Notes: a model not told the origin generated them from the letters alone. A stretch of DNA of 64,000 bases from Pseudomonas sp. dw_358 (GCF_018449655.1 NZ_JAAVUX010000001.1:1-64000); one strand, 5' to 3'; positions 48,736 to 58,433 are shown, counted from the first letter of the stretch. Numbers and translations: made by a program.

Positions 48736-49195
48736 GCGCCGAACGCCACGCCTGGCTGTCCTCCAGCTCCCGGACCTCGGCCAGTGGCAGCGCCTCGCGT
48801 GGCAGGCAGGCGGTGTCCACATAGGCTTGCAATAGACAGTGCAGCACGCTGGCCGAAGCCGGTTTTTGCAGCGCCGCCAGCACATGCAACCCTTGTTGCC
48901 GGGCGCATTGAGCCGCCTGATCCAGCCGCGGCCGCGCGGTGCTGCTGAGAACGATCAAGGCATGGGCGAGCTTTTGCCCTGCCAGGTGGTTGATCAGGTC
49001 GACGCCGTCGCCCTGGTCCAGCTGCAGGTCACAGATGGCGATGTCCACTGGCCCGCGACTGGCCAGCGAGGCCTCGGCCGCTTCCAGGCTCTCTGCGGTC
49101 AACACGTCAAAAACGCCGCTGGCATTGAGCATCTGGTGGATAGCCATCAATTGAAACGGACTGTCTTCGAGCACCAGCACTTTCAATGAGCGCAT
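48704..49195 (-). CDS. Single-domain receiver protein, RocR-like N-terminus without EAL
   Basis: A 163-residue receiver domain with phospho-acceptor D56 in DIAICDLQLDQGDG, the acidic pair E10/D11 and a Lys in ALQKPAS. The sequence MRSLKVLVLEDSPFQLMAIHQ resembles the receiver of RocR, the phosphodiesterase of the Roc (Sad) system. Here the protein stops about where the EAL domain would begin, leaving a 40-residue tail. The start is supported by ggagg 8 bases upstream. It is followed at its 3' end by the convergent regulator gene. Its output is unknown. Confidence 0.8.
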   Translation of the reverse strand: MRSLKVLVLEDSPFQLMAIHQMLNASGVFDVLTAESLEAAEASLASRGPVDIAICDLQLDQGDGVDLINHLAGQKLAHALIVLSSTARPRLDQAAQCARQQGLHVLAALQKPASASVLHCLLQAYVDTACLPREALPLAEVRELEDSQAWRSALKSRGAPGDR

Positions 49196-49265
49196 GGGCG
49201 GTTCCTCCGGAAAAGGGGGGGGCACAGCCGGACGCCATGCGTGGCGCACACTGTAGATAAACCAC

Positions 49266-49997
49266 CTAGGGCGCGGGAATAGGAAATTTCCGAAAGAACT
49301 GAAGGGCGTTTCCTACATGGTGCCTGGCCAATTCCAGCAGCAACTGCTCGATGGCCAATCGCATTCGGGGGACCTGATCCATCCCGGGCTGGGCACAGGC
49401 TCTGGCCAGCGGCATGGCGTCGACCAGGCTGGCAATCCCCTTGAGTCGGTGACAGCTGCCGCTCAAGGCCGTCTGGTCCTCCTCGGCCAGCGACTGCAAA
49501 CAGCGCCACTCTCGACGCAGGTCCGCCACCAGTTCCTCCTCCAGTCGCCGCAGCAAGCGGGCATCGCCACGGCTAAACTGCCGCAGCCGGTTGCGGTCCA
49601 GACTCGGCTCCGTGATGGCCTCTAATACCTGAGGAGCCAGCGGCTTGCGCAGCAGACGGTTCATGCCTGCCTGCGCAGCCAGCGCTTCGTCTGCGGGGGT
49701 CCAGCAGGCCGAGCAGCCCAGGACCGTCATCGGCGCTCGCTGCTGGCGTGCCTCCAACTGCCTCAGCAGGGCGCTCAACGCATAGCCGTCCATCAATGGC
49801 ATACGACAATCGGTGATCAACAGCTCGAATGAAGCGTCCGCCCAGGCCCGCAATGCCGCAGCTCCACTGCCGACGGCCACGGTTTCACCGCCCAGGCAGT
49901 CAAGACGACGGGCCAGCACGGAGCGCTGGATAGCGACCTCATCGACGATCAGTATGCGCAACGGGCGTTGACGGCGATTGCCATGGTCACTGTTCAT
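49266..49997 (-). CDS. Receiver-Hpt phosphorelay protein
   Basis: A 243-residue protein with a receiver domain (acceptor D63 in LITDCRMPLMDG; D19/E20; K118 in RKPL) and a C-terminal histidine phosphotransfer domain with H183 in SGSCHRLKGIASLV. This is the arrangement of the C-terminal half of BvgS/RocS-type hybrid kinases, but there is no kinase core. It could pass phosphate between an unlinked kinase and the two neighbouring regulators. It lies 70 bp upstream of the receiver gene on the same strand. Confidence 0.82.
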   Translation of the reverse strand: MNSDHGNRRQRPLRILIVDEVAIQRSVLARRLDCLGGETVAVGSGAAALRAWADASFELLITDCRMPLMDGYALSALLRQLEARQQRAPMTVLGCSACWTPADEALAAQAGMNRLLRKPLAPQVLEAITEPSLDRNRLRQFSRGDARLLRRLEEELVADLRREWRCLQSLAEEDQTALSGSCHRLKGIASLVDAMPLARACAQPGMDQVPRMRLAIEQLLLELARHHVGNALQFFRKFPIPAP

Positions 49998-50054
49998 CTG
50001 GCCATTGCGCCATCCCCGCCCTCGGATCAAGAGCGCACAAGTGTGTCACGCAGG

Positions 50055-50082
50055 CCAAAAAAAGCCCGTCGGATGACGGGCT
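50055..50082 (-). terminator. Terminator of thrC
   Basis: The stem agcccgtc/gacgggct with a 4-base loop is followed on the minus strand by a T run. It lies 24 bp after the thrC stop. Confidence 0.9.
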
Positions 50083-50105
50083 GGTATTCTGTAGGAAAAT
50101 GACGA

Positions 50106-51515
50106 TCAGAGCGCAGCGCCACGATTACCGTGCTGTGCGACGAAAGCCTGCATGGCGCTCAGGTCGTTGGGCAATACCGTGCATTTCTCTTCCCGCTCGA
50201 ACAGGTCGGTCAGGTGTGGCGGCAGGTCCAGCGCTTTGCCTACCCCGGCCTTGATGACCGCGTCAGGGAACTTGACCGGGTGCGCGGTCCCCAGAATCAC
50301 CATGGGAATGTCCAGGCTGCGGCGGCATTCACGGGCTGCACGTACGCCGATGGCGGTATGAGGGTCGAGCACTTCACCAGTCTGCTCGAACACTTGGGCG
50401 ATGGTCGCACACGTCTGCTCGTCGTCGACGGCCAGCGAGTCGAACAGCTTGCGCGCTTCGGTCCAGCGCTCCTGTTCGACGCTGAAACGGCCCCCGCGCT
50501 TGAAGTCGGCCATAAGCCCGGCGATCGCTGCGCCATTGCGACCGTGCAGGTCGAACAACAGGCGCTCGAAATTCGACGAGACCATGATGTCCATGGAGGG
50601 CGACAGGGTGGCGTGCAGGGTTTCCTTCACGTACTGGTTGCCGCTCATGAAGCGATGCAGGATATCGTTGCGGTTGGTGGCGACAATCAGCTGATTGATC
50701 GGCAGGCCCATGTTGCGCGCCAGGTAACCGGCGAAGATGTCGCCGAAGTTGCCGGTGGGCACCGAGAAAGACACCGAACGGGCCGGGCCACCCAGCTGCA
50801 GCGAAGCGTGAAAATAGTAGACGATCTGGGCCATGATCCGCGCCCAGTTGATCGAGTTGACCGCCACCAGTGGCGTGCCCTTGAGGAACGACTGGTCTGC
50901 AAAGCTGTTCTTGACCATTTCCTGGCAGTCGTCGAAGTTGCCTTCGATGGCCAGGTTATGCACGTTGGCACCGGTCACGGTGGTCATCTGCCGGCGTTGC
51001 ACTTCGGAGACGCGCTTATGTGGATGAAGGATGAAAATGTCGACGTTGTCGCAGTGCTTGCAGCCTTCGATGGCGGCCGAACCGGTGTCGCCGCTGGTGG
51101 CACCGATGATGACCACCCGCTGCTTGCGCTTGGCCAGCACGTAGTCGAGCAGGCGGCCGAGCAATTGCAGAGCGAAATCCTTGAACGCCAGGGTCGGGCC
51201 ATGAAACAGCTCCAGCACCCACTCGTTGCCGTCGAGCTGGCGCAACGGGGCGATCGAGGCGTGGGCGAATACACCGTAGGTCTCTTCGAGGATCTTCTTG
51301 AAGTCGGCGTCCGGGATGCTGCCGGTGACGAAGGGACGCATGACCCGAAAGGCCAGCTCGTGATAGGGCAGACCGGCCCAGGAAGCAATCTCTTCCTGGG
51401 TGAAACGTGGCAGGTTTTCCGGCACGTAAAGGCCGCCATCGCTGGCCAGGCCGGCCAGCAGGACTTCTTCGAAGTCGAGGGCCGGTGCCTGGCCGCGAGT
51501 ACTGATATAACGCAT
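50106..51515 (-). CDS. thrC: Threonine synthase
   Basis: A 469-residue PLP enzyme that makes threonine from O-phosphohomoserine. The PLP-binding lysine is K112 in LAFKDFALQL, and TSGDTGSAAIEGC marks the phosphate-binding region. Long form (about 470 residues) as in other pseudomonads. It is downstream of hom with a 25-bp gap, so the two are co-transcribed in the threonine branch. Confidence 0.96.
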   Translation of the reverse strand: MRYISTRGQAPALDFEEVLLAGLASDGGLYVPENLPRFTQEEIASWAGLPYHELAFRVMRPFVTGSIPDADFKKILEETYGVFAHASIAPLRQLDGNEWVLELFHGPTLAFKDFALQLLGRLLDYVLAKRKQRVVIIGATSGDTGSAAIEGCKHCDNVDIFILHPHKRVSEVQRRQMTTVTGANVHNLAIEGNFDDCQEMVKNSFADQSFLKGTPLVAVNSINWARIMAQIVYYFHASLQLGGPARSVSFSVPTGNFGDIFAGYLARNMGLPINQLIVATNRNDILHRFMSGNQYVKETLHATLSPSMDIMVSSNFERLLFDLHGRNGAAIAGLMADFKRGGRFSVEQERWTEARKLFDSLAVDDEQTCATIAQVFEQTGEVLDPHTAIGVRAARECRRSLDIPMVILGTAHPVKFPDAVIKAGVGKALDLPPHLTDLFEREEKCTVLPNDLSAMQAFVAQHGNRGAAL

Positions 51516-51540
51516 TGCTAACTCCTCAGGCTCAGGCCGA

Positions 51541-52845
51541 TCAGTTCAGTTGTTCGACGCGGATACGCACGACGCTGCCTGCCACGCCCTCGAGCGCTTC
51601 GAGGGCAGTGATTGCATCGTTCATGCGCTTTTCCACCACGCGGTGCGTCAGGAGAATCAGCGGCACCAGTCCGTCCTGCTCCTCCACTTCCTTCTGCATG
51701 ATCGACTCGATATTGATGCCGCGCTCGGACAGGATGCTGGCCACCTGGGCCAGGACGCCCGGGTGGTCTTTGGCCTGGATGCGCAGGTAGTAGGCGCTTT
51801 CACACTGCTCGATCGGCAGAATCGGATGAGCCGACAGCGAGTCCGGCTGGAACGCCAAGTGTGGGACACGGTTTTCCGGGTCGGAGGTCATCGCCCGCAC
51901 CACGTCCACCAGATCGGCCACCACGGACGAGGCGGTGGGTTCCATGCCGGCGCCGGCGCCGTAGAACAGGGTGGAACCGGCAGCATCGCCGTTGACCATC
52001 ACCGCGTTCATGACGCCGTTGACGTTGGCGATCAGGCGGTCGGCCGGGATCAGCGTCGGGTGTACCCGCAGCTCGATGCCGTGGGCCGTGCTGCGTGCCA
52101 CCCCCAGGTGCTTGATACGATAGCCCAGCGCTTCGGCATAGTTGACGTCGGCAGTGGTCAGTTTGGTGATGCCTTCGGTATAAGCCTTGTCGAACTGCAA
52201 CGGAATGCCAAAGGCGATCGACGCCAGAATGGTCAGTTTGTGCGCGGCGTCGATACCCTCGACGTCGAAGGTCGGGTCGGCTTCGGCATAACCGAGCGCC
52301 TGGGCTTCGGCAAGGACGTCTTCGAAGGTTCGGCCTTTCTCGCGCATCTCGGTGAGGATGAAGTTGCCGGTGCCGTTGATGATCCCGGCCACCCAGTTGA
52401 TGCGGTTGGCGGACAGGCCCTCACGGATGGCCTTGATCACCGGAATGCCACCGGCGACGGCCGCTTCGAACGCCACGATCACGCCCTTTTCCCGCGCCTT
52501 GGCGAAGATCTCGTTGCCGTGCACGGCGATCAGTGCCTTGTTGGCGGTGACCACGTGCTTGCCATTCTCGATCGCCTTGAGCACCAGCTCGCGCGCGACG
52601 GTGTAGCCACCCATCAACTCGATGACGATCTCGATCTCGGGGTTGCTGGCCACGGCGAAAACATCGTGGGTAATGCTGATACCGGTCGTTGCAAACTGAG
52701 GCTTTGGCGTGCGCACCGCAATCTGTGCCACTTCGATTCCGCGCCCGGCACGGCGGGCAATCTCCTCGGCGTTGCGCTGCAGAACGTTAAAGGTGCCACC
52801 ACCGACGGTACCCAACCCACAGATGCCTACTTTGACCGGTTTCAC
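51541..52845 (-). CDS. hom: Homoserine dehydrogenase
   Basis: A 434-residue NAD(P)H enzyme reducing aspartate semialdehyde to homoserine. The dinucleotide motif GLGTVGGG lies at 10-17, the catalytic core in the middle, and a C-terminal ACT domain (about 348-425, YYLRIQAKDHPGVLAQVA) that senses threonine. The start is GTG, read as MKPVKVGICG, with gggag six bases upstream; the frame extends 29 codons farther without homology. Two hairpins separate it from dsbC. Confidence 0.95.
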   Translation of the reverse strand: MKPVKVGICGLGTVGGGTFNVLQRNAEEIARRAGRGIEVAQIAVRTPKPQFATTGISITHDVFAVASNPEIEIVIELMGGYTVARELVLKAIENGKHVVTANKALIAVHGNEIFAKAREKGVIVAFEAAVAGGIPVIKAIREGLSANRINWVAGIINGTGNFILTEMREKGRTFEDVLAEAQALGYAEADPTFDVEGIDAAHKLTILASIAFGIPLQFDKAYTEGITKLTTADVNYAEALGYRIKHLGVARSTAHGIELRVHPTLIPADRLIANVNGVMNAVMVNGDAAGSTLFYGAGAGMEPTASSVVADLVDVVRAMTSDPENRVPHLAFQPDSLSAHPILPIEQCESAYYLRIQAKDHPGVLAQVASILSERGINIESIMQKEVEEQDGLVPLILLTHRVVEKRMNDAITALEALEGVAGSVVRIRVEQLN

Positions 52846-52863
52846 ACTGAACTCCCCATGAAA

Positions 52864-52914
52864 CGGCCGACGCGAAGTCGGCCGTGAAAAAAGCCGCAAA
52901 TGAGCTTGCGGCTT
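52864..52914 (-). terminator. Hairpins between dsbC and hom
   Basis: Two stems lie in this gap: aagccgcaa/ttgcggctt (52891-52914) with a T run on the minus strand, acting as the dsbC terminator, and cggccgac/gtcggccg (52864-52884) just before the hom ribosome site. The second may affect hom expression. Confidence 0.75.
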
Positions 52915-52959
52915 CGTTTTGACGGCAGGCACCTGGCCCGCCAGACAATCTTACCGAAA

Positions 52960-53691
52960 TTACTGAGCGGCGAGCGCCAGTTTTGCAATTTGTGGCGCAG
53001 GCTGGTAACCCGGAATCATCTGGCCATCCTGCAGAACGATGGCCGGAGTGCCGCTGACGCCGATTGACTGGCCCAGTTCGAACTGGCTGTTGACCGGGTT
53101 GTCGCACTTGGCGGCGGCAACATCCTTGCCGGACATCATGCTTTCGAAAGTCTTGCGGCGGTCCTTGGAACACCACACTGCCTGGAGTTCCTTGTCACCC
53201 GGCGAGTCCAGGCCCTGACGCGGGAACGCCAGGTAGCGCACCTCGATACCCATGCGGTTCAGCTCGGCCACTTCGCCGTGCAACTTCTGGCAGTACGGGC
53301 AGGTGGTGTCGGTGAACACAGTGATGTGCGACTTGGTTTCGCCCACCGCAGGGAAGATCACCATCTGGGCGGCCGGCACGCCGTTGATGGTCTGGGCCAC
53401 GGACTGGCGCTCGACCTTTTCGGTCAGGTTGACCGGTTTGCCGTCCTTGATCTGGAACAGGTAGCCCTGCATCACGAACTGGCCATCGGGGCTGGCGTAC
53501 AGCACACGACCGCCCTTGAGCTTGACCTCGTAGAGGCCGTTGAGCTCGCTGCTGGCGATGCTTTCCACCGGCACGTCGAGCTGGAGGGTGGCAAGGGTCT
53601 TGCGAATGGCCTGCTCGGCGGCATCATCGGCCATGGCAAAAGTGCTGGCCAACGCTAAGGCGGCAGCGACGAGGATTCGGGTCACACGCAT
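52960..53691 (-). CDS. dsbC: Thiol:disulfide interchange protein DsbC
   Basis: A 243-residue periplasmic disulfide isomerase. A signal peptide covers about 1-21 (ending FAMA), then a dimerisation domain, then the thioredoxin domain with the active-site pair C131-C134 (CPYC). A second Cys pair (AVWC and AKCD) matches the structural disulfide of the family. Confidence 0.95.
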   Translation of the reverse strand: MRVTRILVAAALALASTFAMADDAAEQAIRKTLATLQLDVPVESIASSELNGLYEVKLKGGRVLYASPDGQFVMQGYLFQIKDGKPVNLTEKVERQSVAQTINGVPAAQMVIFPAVGETKSHITVFTDTTCPYCQKLHGEVAELNRMGIEVRYLAFPRQGLDSPGDKELQAVWCSKDRRKTFESMMSGKDVAAAKCDNPVNSQFELGQSIGVSGTPAIVLQDGQMIPGYQPAPQIAKLALAAQ

Positions 53692-53807
53692 GGGAACTCC
53701 TGGGGGCGACGTGGTAAAAACACGGAAAGAAATCGGGCAAGCCTAACACATCAGCCCTGCTCATCCGACCTTTGGGCTCAGGGAAGCGTTACACCAGTTG
53801 TCCACTT

Positions 53808-54704
53808 TCATCCGCGCGGATGATGACGCTCGTGCAGCTCCTGGAGCCGGGCGCGCGCCACGTGAGTGTAGATCTGCGTGGTGGAAAGATCACTGTGGCC
53901 CAGCAGCATCTGCACCACGCGCAGATCGGCGCCATGGTTGAGCAGGTGCGTGGCAAAGGCATGACGCAAGGTATGGGGCGATAACGAACTGTGGACGCCG
54001 GCCACCTGGGCTTGATGCTTGATCCGGTGCCAGAACGTCTGCCGGGTCATCTGCTCTCCTCGCTGGCTGGGGAACAGCACATCGCTGGGCCGGCCATTCA
54101 ACAGCGTGTCGCGGCCATCGCGGACAAATCGTTCGACCCAGACGATGGCCTCTTGCCCCATCGGCACCAGGCGTTCCTTGCTGCCCTTGCCCATCACCCG
54201 CAGCACGCCCTGGCGCAGGTTGACCTGGTCCAGCGTCAGGCTGACCAGCTCGGTGACCCGCAGACCGCAGGCGTACAGCACTTCAAGCATCGCACGGTCG
54301 CGCTGACCGATAGGCTCGCCGAGGTCGGGCGCGTCCAGCAAGGCTTCGACATCGGCCTCGGACAGCGATTTGGGCAGCGGCCTGCCCAATTGCGGCATGT
54401 CCACCTGTAGGGTCGGGTCGACACCGATGAGCTTTTCCCTGAGCAGATAGCGATAGAAACCACGTGCACCGGACAGGAAACGCGCCGTCGAACGGGGCTT
54501 GTAGGCTTGATCGACGCGCCAGGCCAAGTGATCGAGGATGGCCTCTCGGCCAATACTGGGCAGATCCCCGCCCCGCTCGCCCAGCCAGCCGTTGAACAAC
54601 TCCAGGTCACTGCGGTAGGACTCGCGACTGTTGTCGGCCAGGCCTTTTTCCAGCCAGAGGGCGTCAAGGAACTGGTCGATGAGGGGGTGAGGGCTGGCGG
54701 GCAT
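53808..54704 (-). CDS. xerD: Site-specific tyrosine recombinase XerD
   Basis: A 298-residue recombinase that resolves chromosome dimers at dif together with XerC and FtsK. The catalytic residues R149, K173, H244, R247, H270 and the nucleophile Y279 are all present. N-terminal core-binding domain at about 5-90. Length and the neighbour dsbC match other pseudomonads. Confidence 0.96.
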   Translation of the reverse strand: MPASPHPLIDQFLDALWLEKGLADNSRESYRSDLELFNGWLGERGGDLPSIGREAILDHLAWRVDQAYKPRSTARFLSGARGFYRYLLREKLIGVDPTLQVDMPQLGRPLPKSLSEADVEALLDAPDLGEPIGQRDRAMLEVLYACGLRVTELVSLTLDQVNLRQGVLRVMGKGSKERLVPMGQEAIVWVERFVRDGRDTLLNGRPSDVLFPSQRGEQMTRQTFWHRIKHQAQVAGVHSSLSPHTLRHAFATHLLNHGADLRVVQMLLGHSDLSTTQIYTHVARARLQELHERHHPRG

Positions 54705-54732
54705 TGGAGGGCTCCCCTGTCAGTGGCGTTGC

Positions 54733-54800
54733 AAAGCGGCAGCTCGCTCGGGAAGCAGGCGCCGCGGTGTCTGTTCTCGAGAAAGCTCGGTCCTGCGGGG
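54733..54800 (+). repeat. REPIN-like repeat, copy 2
   Basis: This segment matches the minus strand of the repeat at 34199-34283: agctcgctcggga, then the shared loop part cggtgtctgtt, then ctcgagaaagctcggtcctgc. About three quarters of the bases agree. It lies in the 54705-54918 gap between xerD and rplS, which holds no gene. Confidence 0.65.
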
Positions 54801-54851
54801 TTGTCACACACCGCAGAATCACGACGTCTGTCCAACCTGAATGGCAGGCAC

Positions 54852-54879
54852 AAAAAAGCAGCCCGAAGGCTGCTTTTTA
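54852..54879. terminator. Terminator of the rpsP-rimM-trmD-rplS operon
   Basis: The stem agcagcc/ggctgct with a 4-base loop lies between runs of A and T, 40 bp after the rplS stop. It can work on both strands. Confidence 0.9.
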
Positions 54880-54918
54880 TCACGCATGGCGACCCCGTGA
54901 TCGCCGGTCAAACTAGCC

Positions 54919-55269
54919 TCAGGCCAGTTTTTCCTTGATACGTGCTGCTTTACCGGACAGGTCACGCAGGTAGTACAGCTTGGCTTTACGCACGTCACCA
55001 CGACGTTTCACGGCCAGGCTGTCGATTTGCGGGCTGTAGGTCTGGAAGGTACGCTCGACGCCAACACCGTTGGAGATCTTGCGAACAGTGAAAGCACTGT
55101 TGATACCACGGTTGCGCTTGGCGATGACAACGCCTTCGAACGCCTGCAGACGGCTACGATCGCCTTCCTTCACTTTCACCTGAACGACAATGGTGTCGCC
55201 CGGGGCAAAGGTCGGGATCTCTTTGGTCATCTGCTCGGCTTCGAGTTGCAGAATGATTTTGTTGGTCAT
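54919..55269 (-). CDS. rplS: Ribosomal protein L19
   Basis: A 116-residue 50S protein at the 30S-50S interface. The family motif [32 protein letters not shown] is intact. It is the last gene of the conserved operon rpsP-rimM-trmD-rplS. Confidence 0.97.
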   Translation of the reverse strand: MTNKIILQLEAEQMTKEIPTFAPGDTIVVQVKVKEGDRSRLQAFEGVVIAKRNRGINSAFTVRKISNGVGVERTFQTYSPQIDSLAVKRRGDVRKAKLYYLRDLSGKAARIKEKLA

Positions 55270-55311
55270 GCTGTGCTCCTAAGGTAAATCGTCTGATCTA
55301 CCATCGATACG

Positions 55312-56064
55312 TTAACTATCGTCCCGCTGCCCGAGGTAGTCGGCCAGCAGCTTTTTCTCTTCTCCAGAAAGCGAGCGGCCTTCCAGAAGATCGGCGCGTC
55401 GTTCGTAGGTCCGCCCAAGGGACTGCTGCAAACGCCATCGCCGGATGTGTGCGTGATTGCCACTTAGCAACACGTCGGGAACACGCTGATCCGCATATAC
55501 CTCCGGTCGGGTGTAATGCGGGCAATCCAGCAGCCCATCCGTGAAGGAATCTTCCTCCGCGGAGTCCGCATGCCCTAGCGCTCCGGGCAGCAGTCGTGTA
55601 ACCGCATCGATCAGGACCATTGCCGGCAGCTCGCCGCCAGACAGTACATAGTCACCTATCGACCACTCTTCATCGACATGAGCCTGAATGAACCGCTCGT
55701 CGACGCCTTCATAGCGCCCGGCGATCAGAATCAGAGACTCCTGCTTCGCCAGTTGCTGCACCGCCTGCTGAGTCAGCTTGCGGCCTTGTGGCGACAGGTA
55801 GATTACCTTCGCCGCATCCCCTGCTGCCTGCCTGGCCTGAACCAGAGCATCCTCCAGGGGCTTGATCTTCATGACCATGCCGGGACCACCACCAAAAGGC
55901 CGGTCGTCCACCGTATGGTGTCGATCGCTGGTGTAGTCTCGCGGGTTCCAGCAGGTCAGTTGCAACAACCCCTGTTTCACCGCGCGGCTGGTAATGCCGT
56001 ACTCGCTGATGGCCGAAAACATCTCGGGGAACAAGGTGATCACGTCTACGCGAAGGCTCGCCAT
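55312..56064 (-). CDS. trmD: tRNA (guanine-37-N1)-methyltransferase
   Basis: A 250-residue SPOUT methyltransferase that methylates G37 of tRNAs and prevents frameshifting. The trefoil-knot AdoMet site is formed by [22 protein letters not shown] and [13 protein letters not shown]. It starts 4 bp after the rimM stop. Confidence 0.97.
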   Translation of the reverse strand: MASLRVDVITLFPEMFSAISEYGITSRAVKQGLLQLTCWNPRDYTSDRHHTVDDRPFGGGPGMVMKIKPLEDALVQARQAAGDAAKVIYLSPQGRKLTQQAVQQLAKQESLILIAGRYEGVDERFIQAHVDEEWSIGDYVLSGGELPAMVLIDAVTRLLPGALGHADSAEEDSFTDGLLDCPHYTRPEVYADQRVPDVLLSGNHAHIRRWRLQQSLGRTYERRADLLEGRSLSGEEKKLLADYLGQRDDS

Positions 56065-56067
56065 CGC

Positions 56068-56607
56068 TTAGAAGTCCGCGTCCCAATCCACCCTCATTTC
56101 GCCGGCACCCAGGTCGACTTTCAACACGCACTGCCCGGTATAGGGCAACAGGCGTTCACGGTCATCCAGACTGCCCACGCAGGGCTTTACCACCATTACA
56201 TCGTTGGCGCCGGTCTCCAACAGGTGATCGACTACACCGAGCAACTGCTCGCTCTGGTCGATGACTTTCAGACCTTGAAGCTGGTACCAGTAGTACTCGT
56301 CTTCGGTCAGGTCGGGCAAAAGGCTTCGCGAGATGCAGATTTCGCAACCGGCGAGAAGACGGGCTTCATCGCGATCATCGAGGCCTTTGAGCTTGGCAAC
56401 CAGGTCCTTTTGAGTGGATCGGCCGCTGACCAGCTCGACCTGCTTGACTACTACACCGTCACGCTTGAGCGTCCAGGCCTTGTAGCTCAACAGGTTTTCA
56501 ATCGGATCGGCAAAGGAATAGACCTTCACCTCGCCGCGAACGCCGTGTACCGAGAAAATCTTGCCCATGACGATCAAGTCATCGGCGGAGTCTGGCGTCG
56601 CGTTCAT
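56068..56607 (-). CDS. rimM: Ribosome maturation factor RimM
   Basis: A 179-residue factor for 16S rRNA processing at the 30S head; it binds S19. The N-terminal RimM barrel (MGKIFSVHGVRGEVKV) and the C-terminal PRC barrel (YYWYQLQGLKVI) are both seen. It lies between rpsP and trmD with very short gaps. Confidence 0.95.
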   Translation of the reverse strand: MNATPDSADDLIVMGKIFSVHGVRGEVKVYSFADPIENLLSYKAWTLKRDGVVVKQVELVSGRSTQKDLVAKLKGLDDRDEARLLAGCEICISRSLLPDLTEDEYYWYQLQGLKVIDQSEQLLGVVDHLLETGANDVMVVKPCVGSLDDRERLLPYTGQCVLKVDLGAGEMRVDWDADF

Positions 56608-56612
56608 ATTGC

Positions 56613-56864
56613 TCAGGCCGCGGCCTTGGCAGCTTCCTTCAACAACTGAGCAACACGCTCAGAAGGTTGTGCACCCACGCTCAACCAGTGGTTGACGCGT
56701 TCGTGGTTCACGGACAGACGGATTTCCTGACCACGAGCAACAGGGTTGAAGAAACCAACCTGCTCTTTGTGCGAGCCGTCACGCGGGTTACGCGAATCGG
56801 TCACGGTCAGTTGGTAAAATGGGCGCTTTTTGGAGCCGCCACGGGCAAGACGGATGGTTAGCAT
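56613..56864 (-). CDS. rpsP: Ribosomal protein S16
   Basis: An 83-residue 30S protein; [17 protein letters not shown] is the universal N-terminus. The frame extends 50 codons upstream without homology. First gene of the operon, so its promoter lies in 56865-57053, a gap in which I see no other feature. Confidence 0.97.
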   Translation of the reverse strand: MLTIRLARGGSKKRPFYQLTVTDSRNPRDGSHKEQVGFFNPVARGQEIRLSVNHERVNHWLSVGAQPSERVAQLLKEAAKAAA

Positions 56865-57053
56865 TGAACATCGTTCCTGTAGTCGGTGCTGCAAATCATA
56901 ATGCACAGCGGGCACACGGGTGCCCGAAAGGCCGCATATTCTCAGGGAATACACGGACATTTGCAAAGTGTTTTTACTCGCACAGGGGAATGGCCGGATG
57001 GCCGGAGAGTCCACGCAGGGCCAGGTGGGCCCGACCCCACGTAAAACAAGGGT

Positions 57054-58433
57054 TTACAGTTTGGGCATGCCACCGCCGCCGGGCATCATGCTGCCCATGC
57101 CGCGCATCATCTTGGCCATGCCGCCCTTGGTGGAAAACTTCTTCATCATCTTCTGCATCTGCTTGTGCTGCTTGATCAAGCGACCGATGTCCTGCACCTG
57201 AGTGCCCGAACCCATGGAGATGCGGCGCTTGCGCGAGCCACTGATCAGGTCTGGATCGCGGCGTTCGGCCGGGGTCATGGAGTTGATGATGGCCTCCATC
57301 TGCTTGAACTGCTTTTCGGCGGCGTTCTGGGCATTGCCCATCTGCGCGAGATTGACGCCGCCCATGTTCGGCAGCTTGTCCATCAGACCGCCCAGGCCGC
57401 CCATGTTTTTCATCTGCAGCAGCTGGTCGCGGAAATCCTCGAGGTCGAAGCCCTTGCCCTTCTTCAGCTTCTTGGCCAGTTTGTCGGCCTTTTCCTTGTC
57501 CATCGTCTGCTCGGCCTGTTCGATCAGGCTGAGGACGTCACCCATGCCGAGGATGCGCGAGGCGATCCGCTCGGGGTGGAAGGGCTCGAGCGCTTCGCTC
57601 TTCTCGCCCATGCCGATGAACTTGATCGGCTTGCCGGTGATAGCGCGTACCGAAAGTGCCGCGCCGCCACGGGCATCGCCGTCGACCTTGGTCAGGATCA
57701 CGCCGGTCAGCGGCAGCGCCTCGCCAAAGGCCTTGGCGGTGTTGGCGGCATCCTGGCCGGTCATGGCGTCGACCACAAACAGGGTCTCGGCCGGCTTGAC
57801 CGCCGCGTGCAGCGCCTGGATCTCGCCCATCATCTCGGCGTCGATGTGCAGACGGCCGGCGGTGTCGAGGATGACCACGTCGATGAACTTCAGCTTGGCT
57901 TCGCGAATCGCCGCTTCGGCGATGGCCACCGGCTTCTGGCTGATGTCGGAGGGGAAGAACACCACGCCGATGTCGTTGGCCAGGGTTTCCAGCTGCTTGA
58001 TGGCCGCCGGGCGATAGACGTCCGCCGACACCACCATCACGGTCTTCTTCTTGCGCTCTTTAAGGAAGCGCGCCAGCTTGCCGGCGGTGGTGGTCTTGCC
58101 CGCGCCCTGCAGGCCGGCCATCAGGATGACGGCTGGCGGGGTGACGTTGAGCACCAGTTCTTCGTTGGCGACCCCCATCACTTCTTCCAGCTCGGCCTGG
58201 ACGATCTTCACGAATGCCTGGCCCGGCGTCAGGCTGCGCGAGACCTCGGTGCCCACGGCGCGATCACGGACCTTGTTGACGAAGTCCTTGACCACCGGCA
58301 ATGCCACGTCGGCTTCGAGCAGGGCCATGCGCACTTCGCGCAAGGTGTCTTTGATGTTGTCTTCAGTCAGCTTGGCCTTGCCAGTGACATGGCGCAGCGT
58401 CTGGGAAAGACGGTCTGTCAGGTTTTCAAACAT
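57054..58433 (-). CDS. ffh: Signal recognition particle protein Ffh
   Basis: A 459-residue GTPase that, with 4.5S RNA, targets membrane proteins to the Sec/YidC machinery. An N domain (1-90), the G domain with GLQGAGKTT at 107-115, and the Met-rich M domain ending MMRGMGSMMPGGGGMPKL are visible. The start at MFENLTDRL is the family's. It is divergent from ypjD, a widely conserved pairing. Confidence 0.97.
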   Translation of the reverse strand: MFENLTDRLSQTLRHVTGKAKLTEDNIKDTLREVRMALLEADVALPVVKDFVNKVRDRAVGTEVSRSLTPGQAFVKIVQAELEEVMGVANEELVLNVTPPAVILMAGLQGAGKTTTAGKLARFLKERKKKTVMVVSADVYRPAAIKQLETLANDIGVVFFPSDISQKPVAIAEAAIREAKLKFIDVVILDTAGRLHIDAEMMGEIQALHAAVKPAETLFVVDAMTGQDAANTAKAFGEALPLTGVILTKVDGDARGGAALSVRAITGKPIKFIGMGEKSEALEPFHPERIASRILGMGDVLSLIEQAEQTMDKEKADKLAKKLKKGKGFDLEDFRDQLLQMKNMGGLGGLMDKLPNMGGVNLAQMGNAQNAAEKQFKQMEAIINSMTPAERRDPDLISGSRKRRISMGSGTQVQDIGRLIKQHKQMQKMMKKFSTKGGMAKMMRGMGSMMPGGGGMPKL

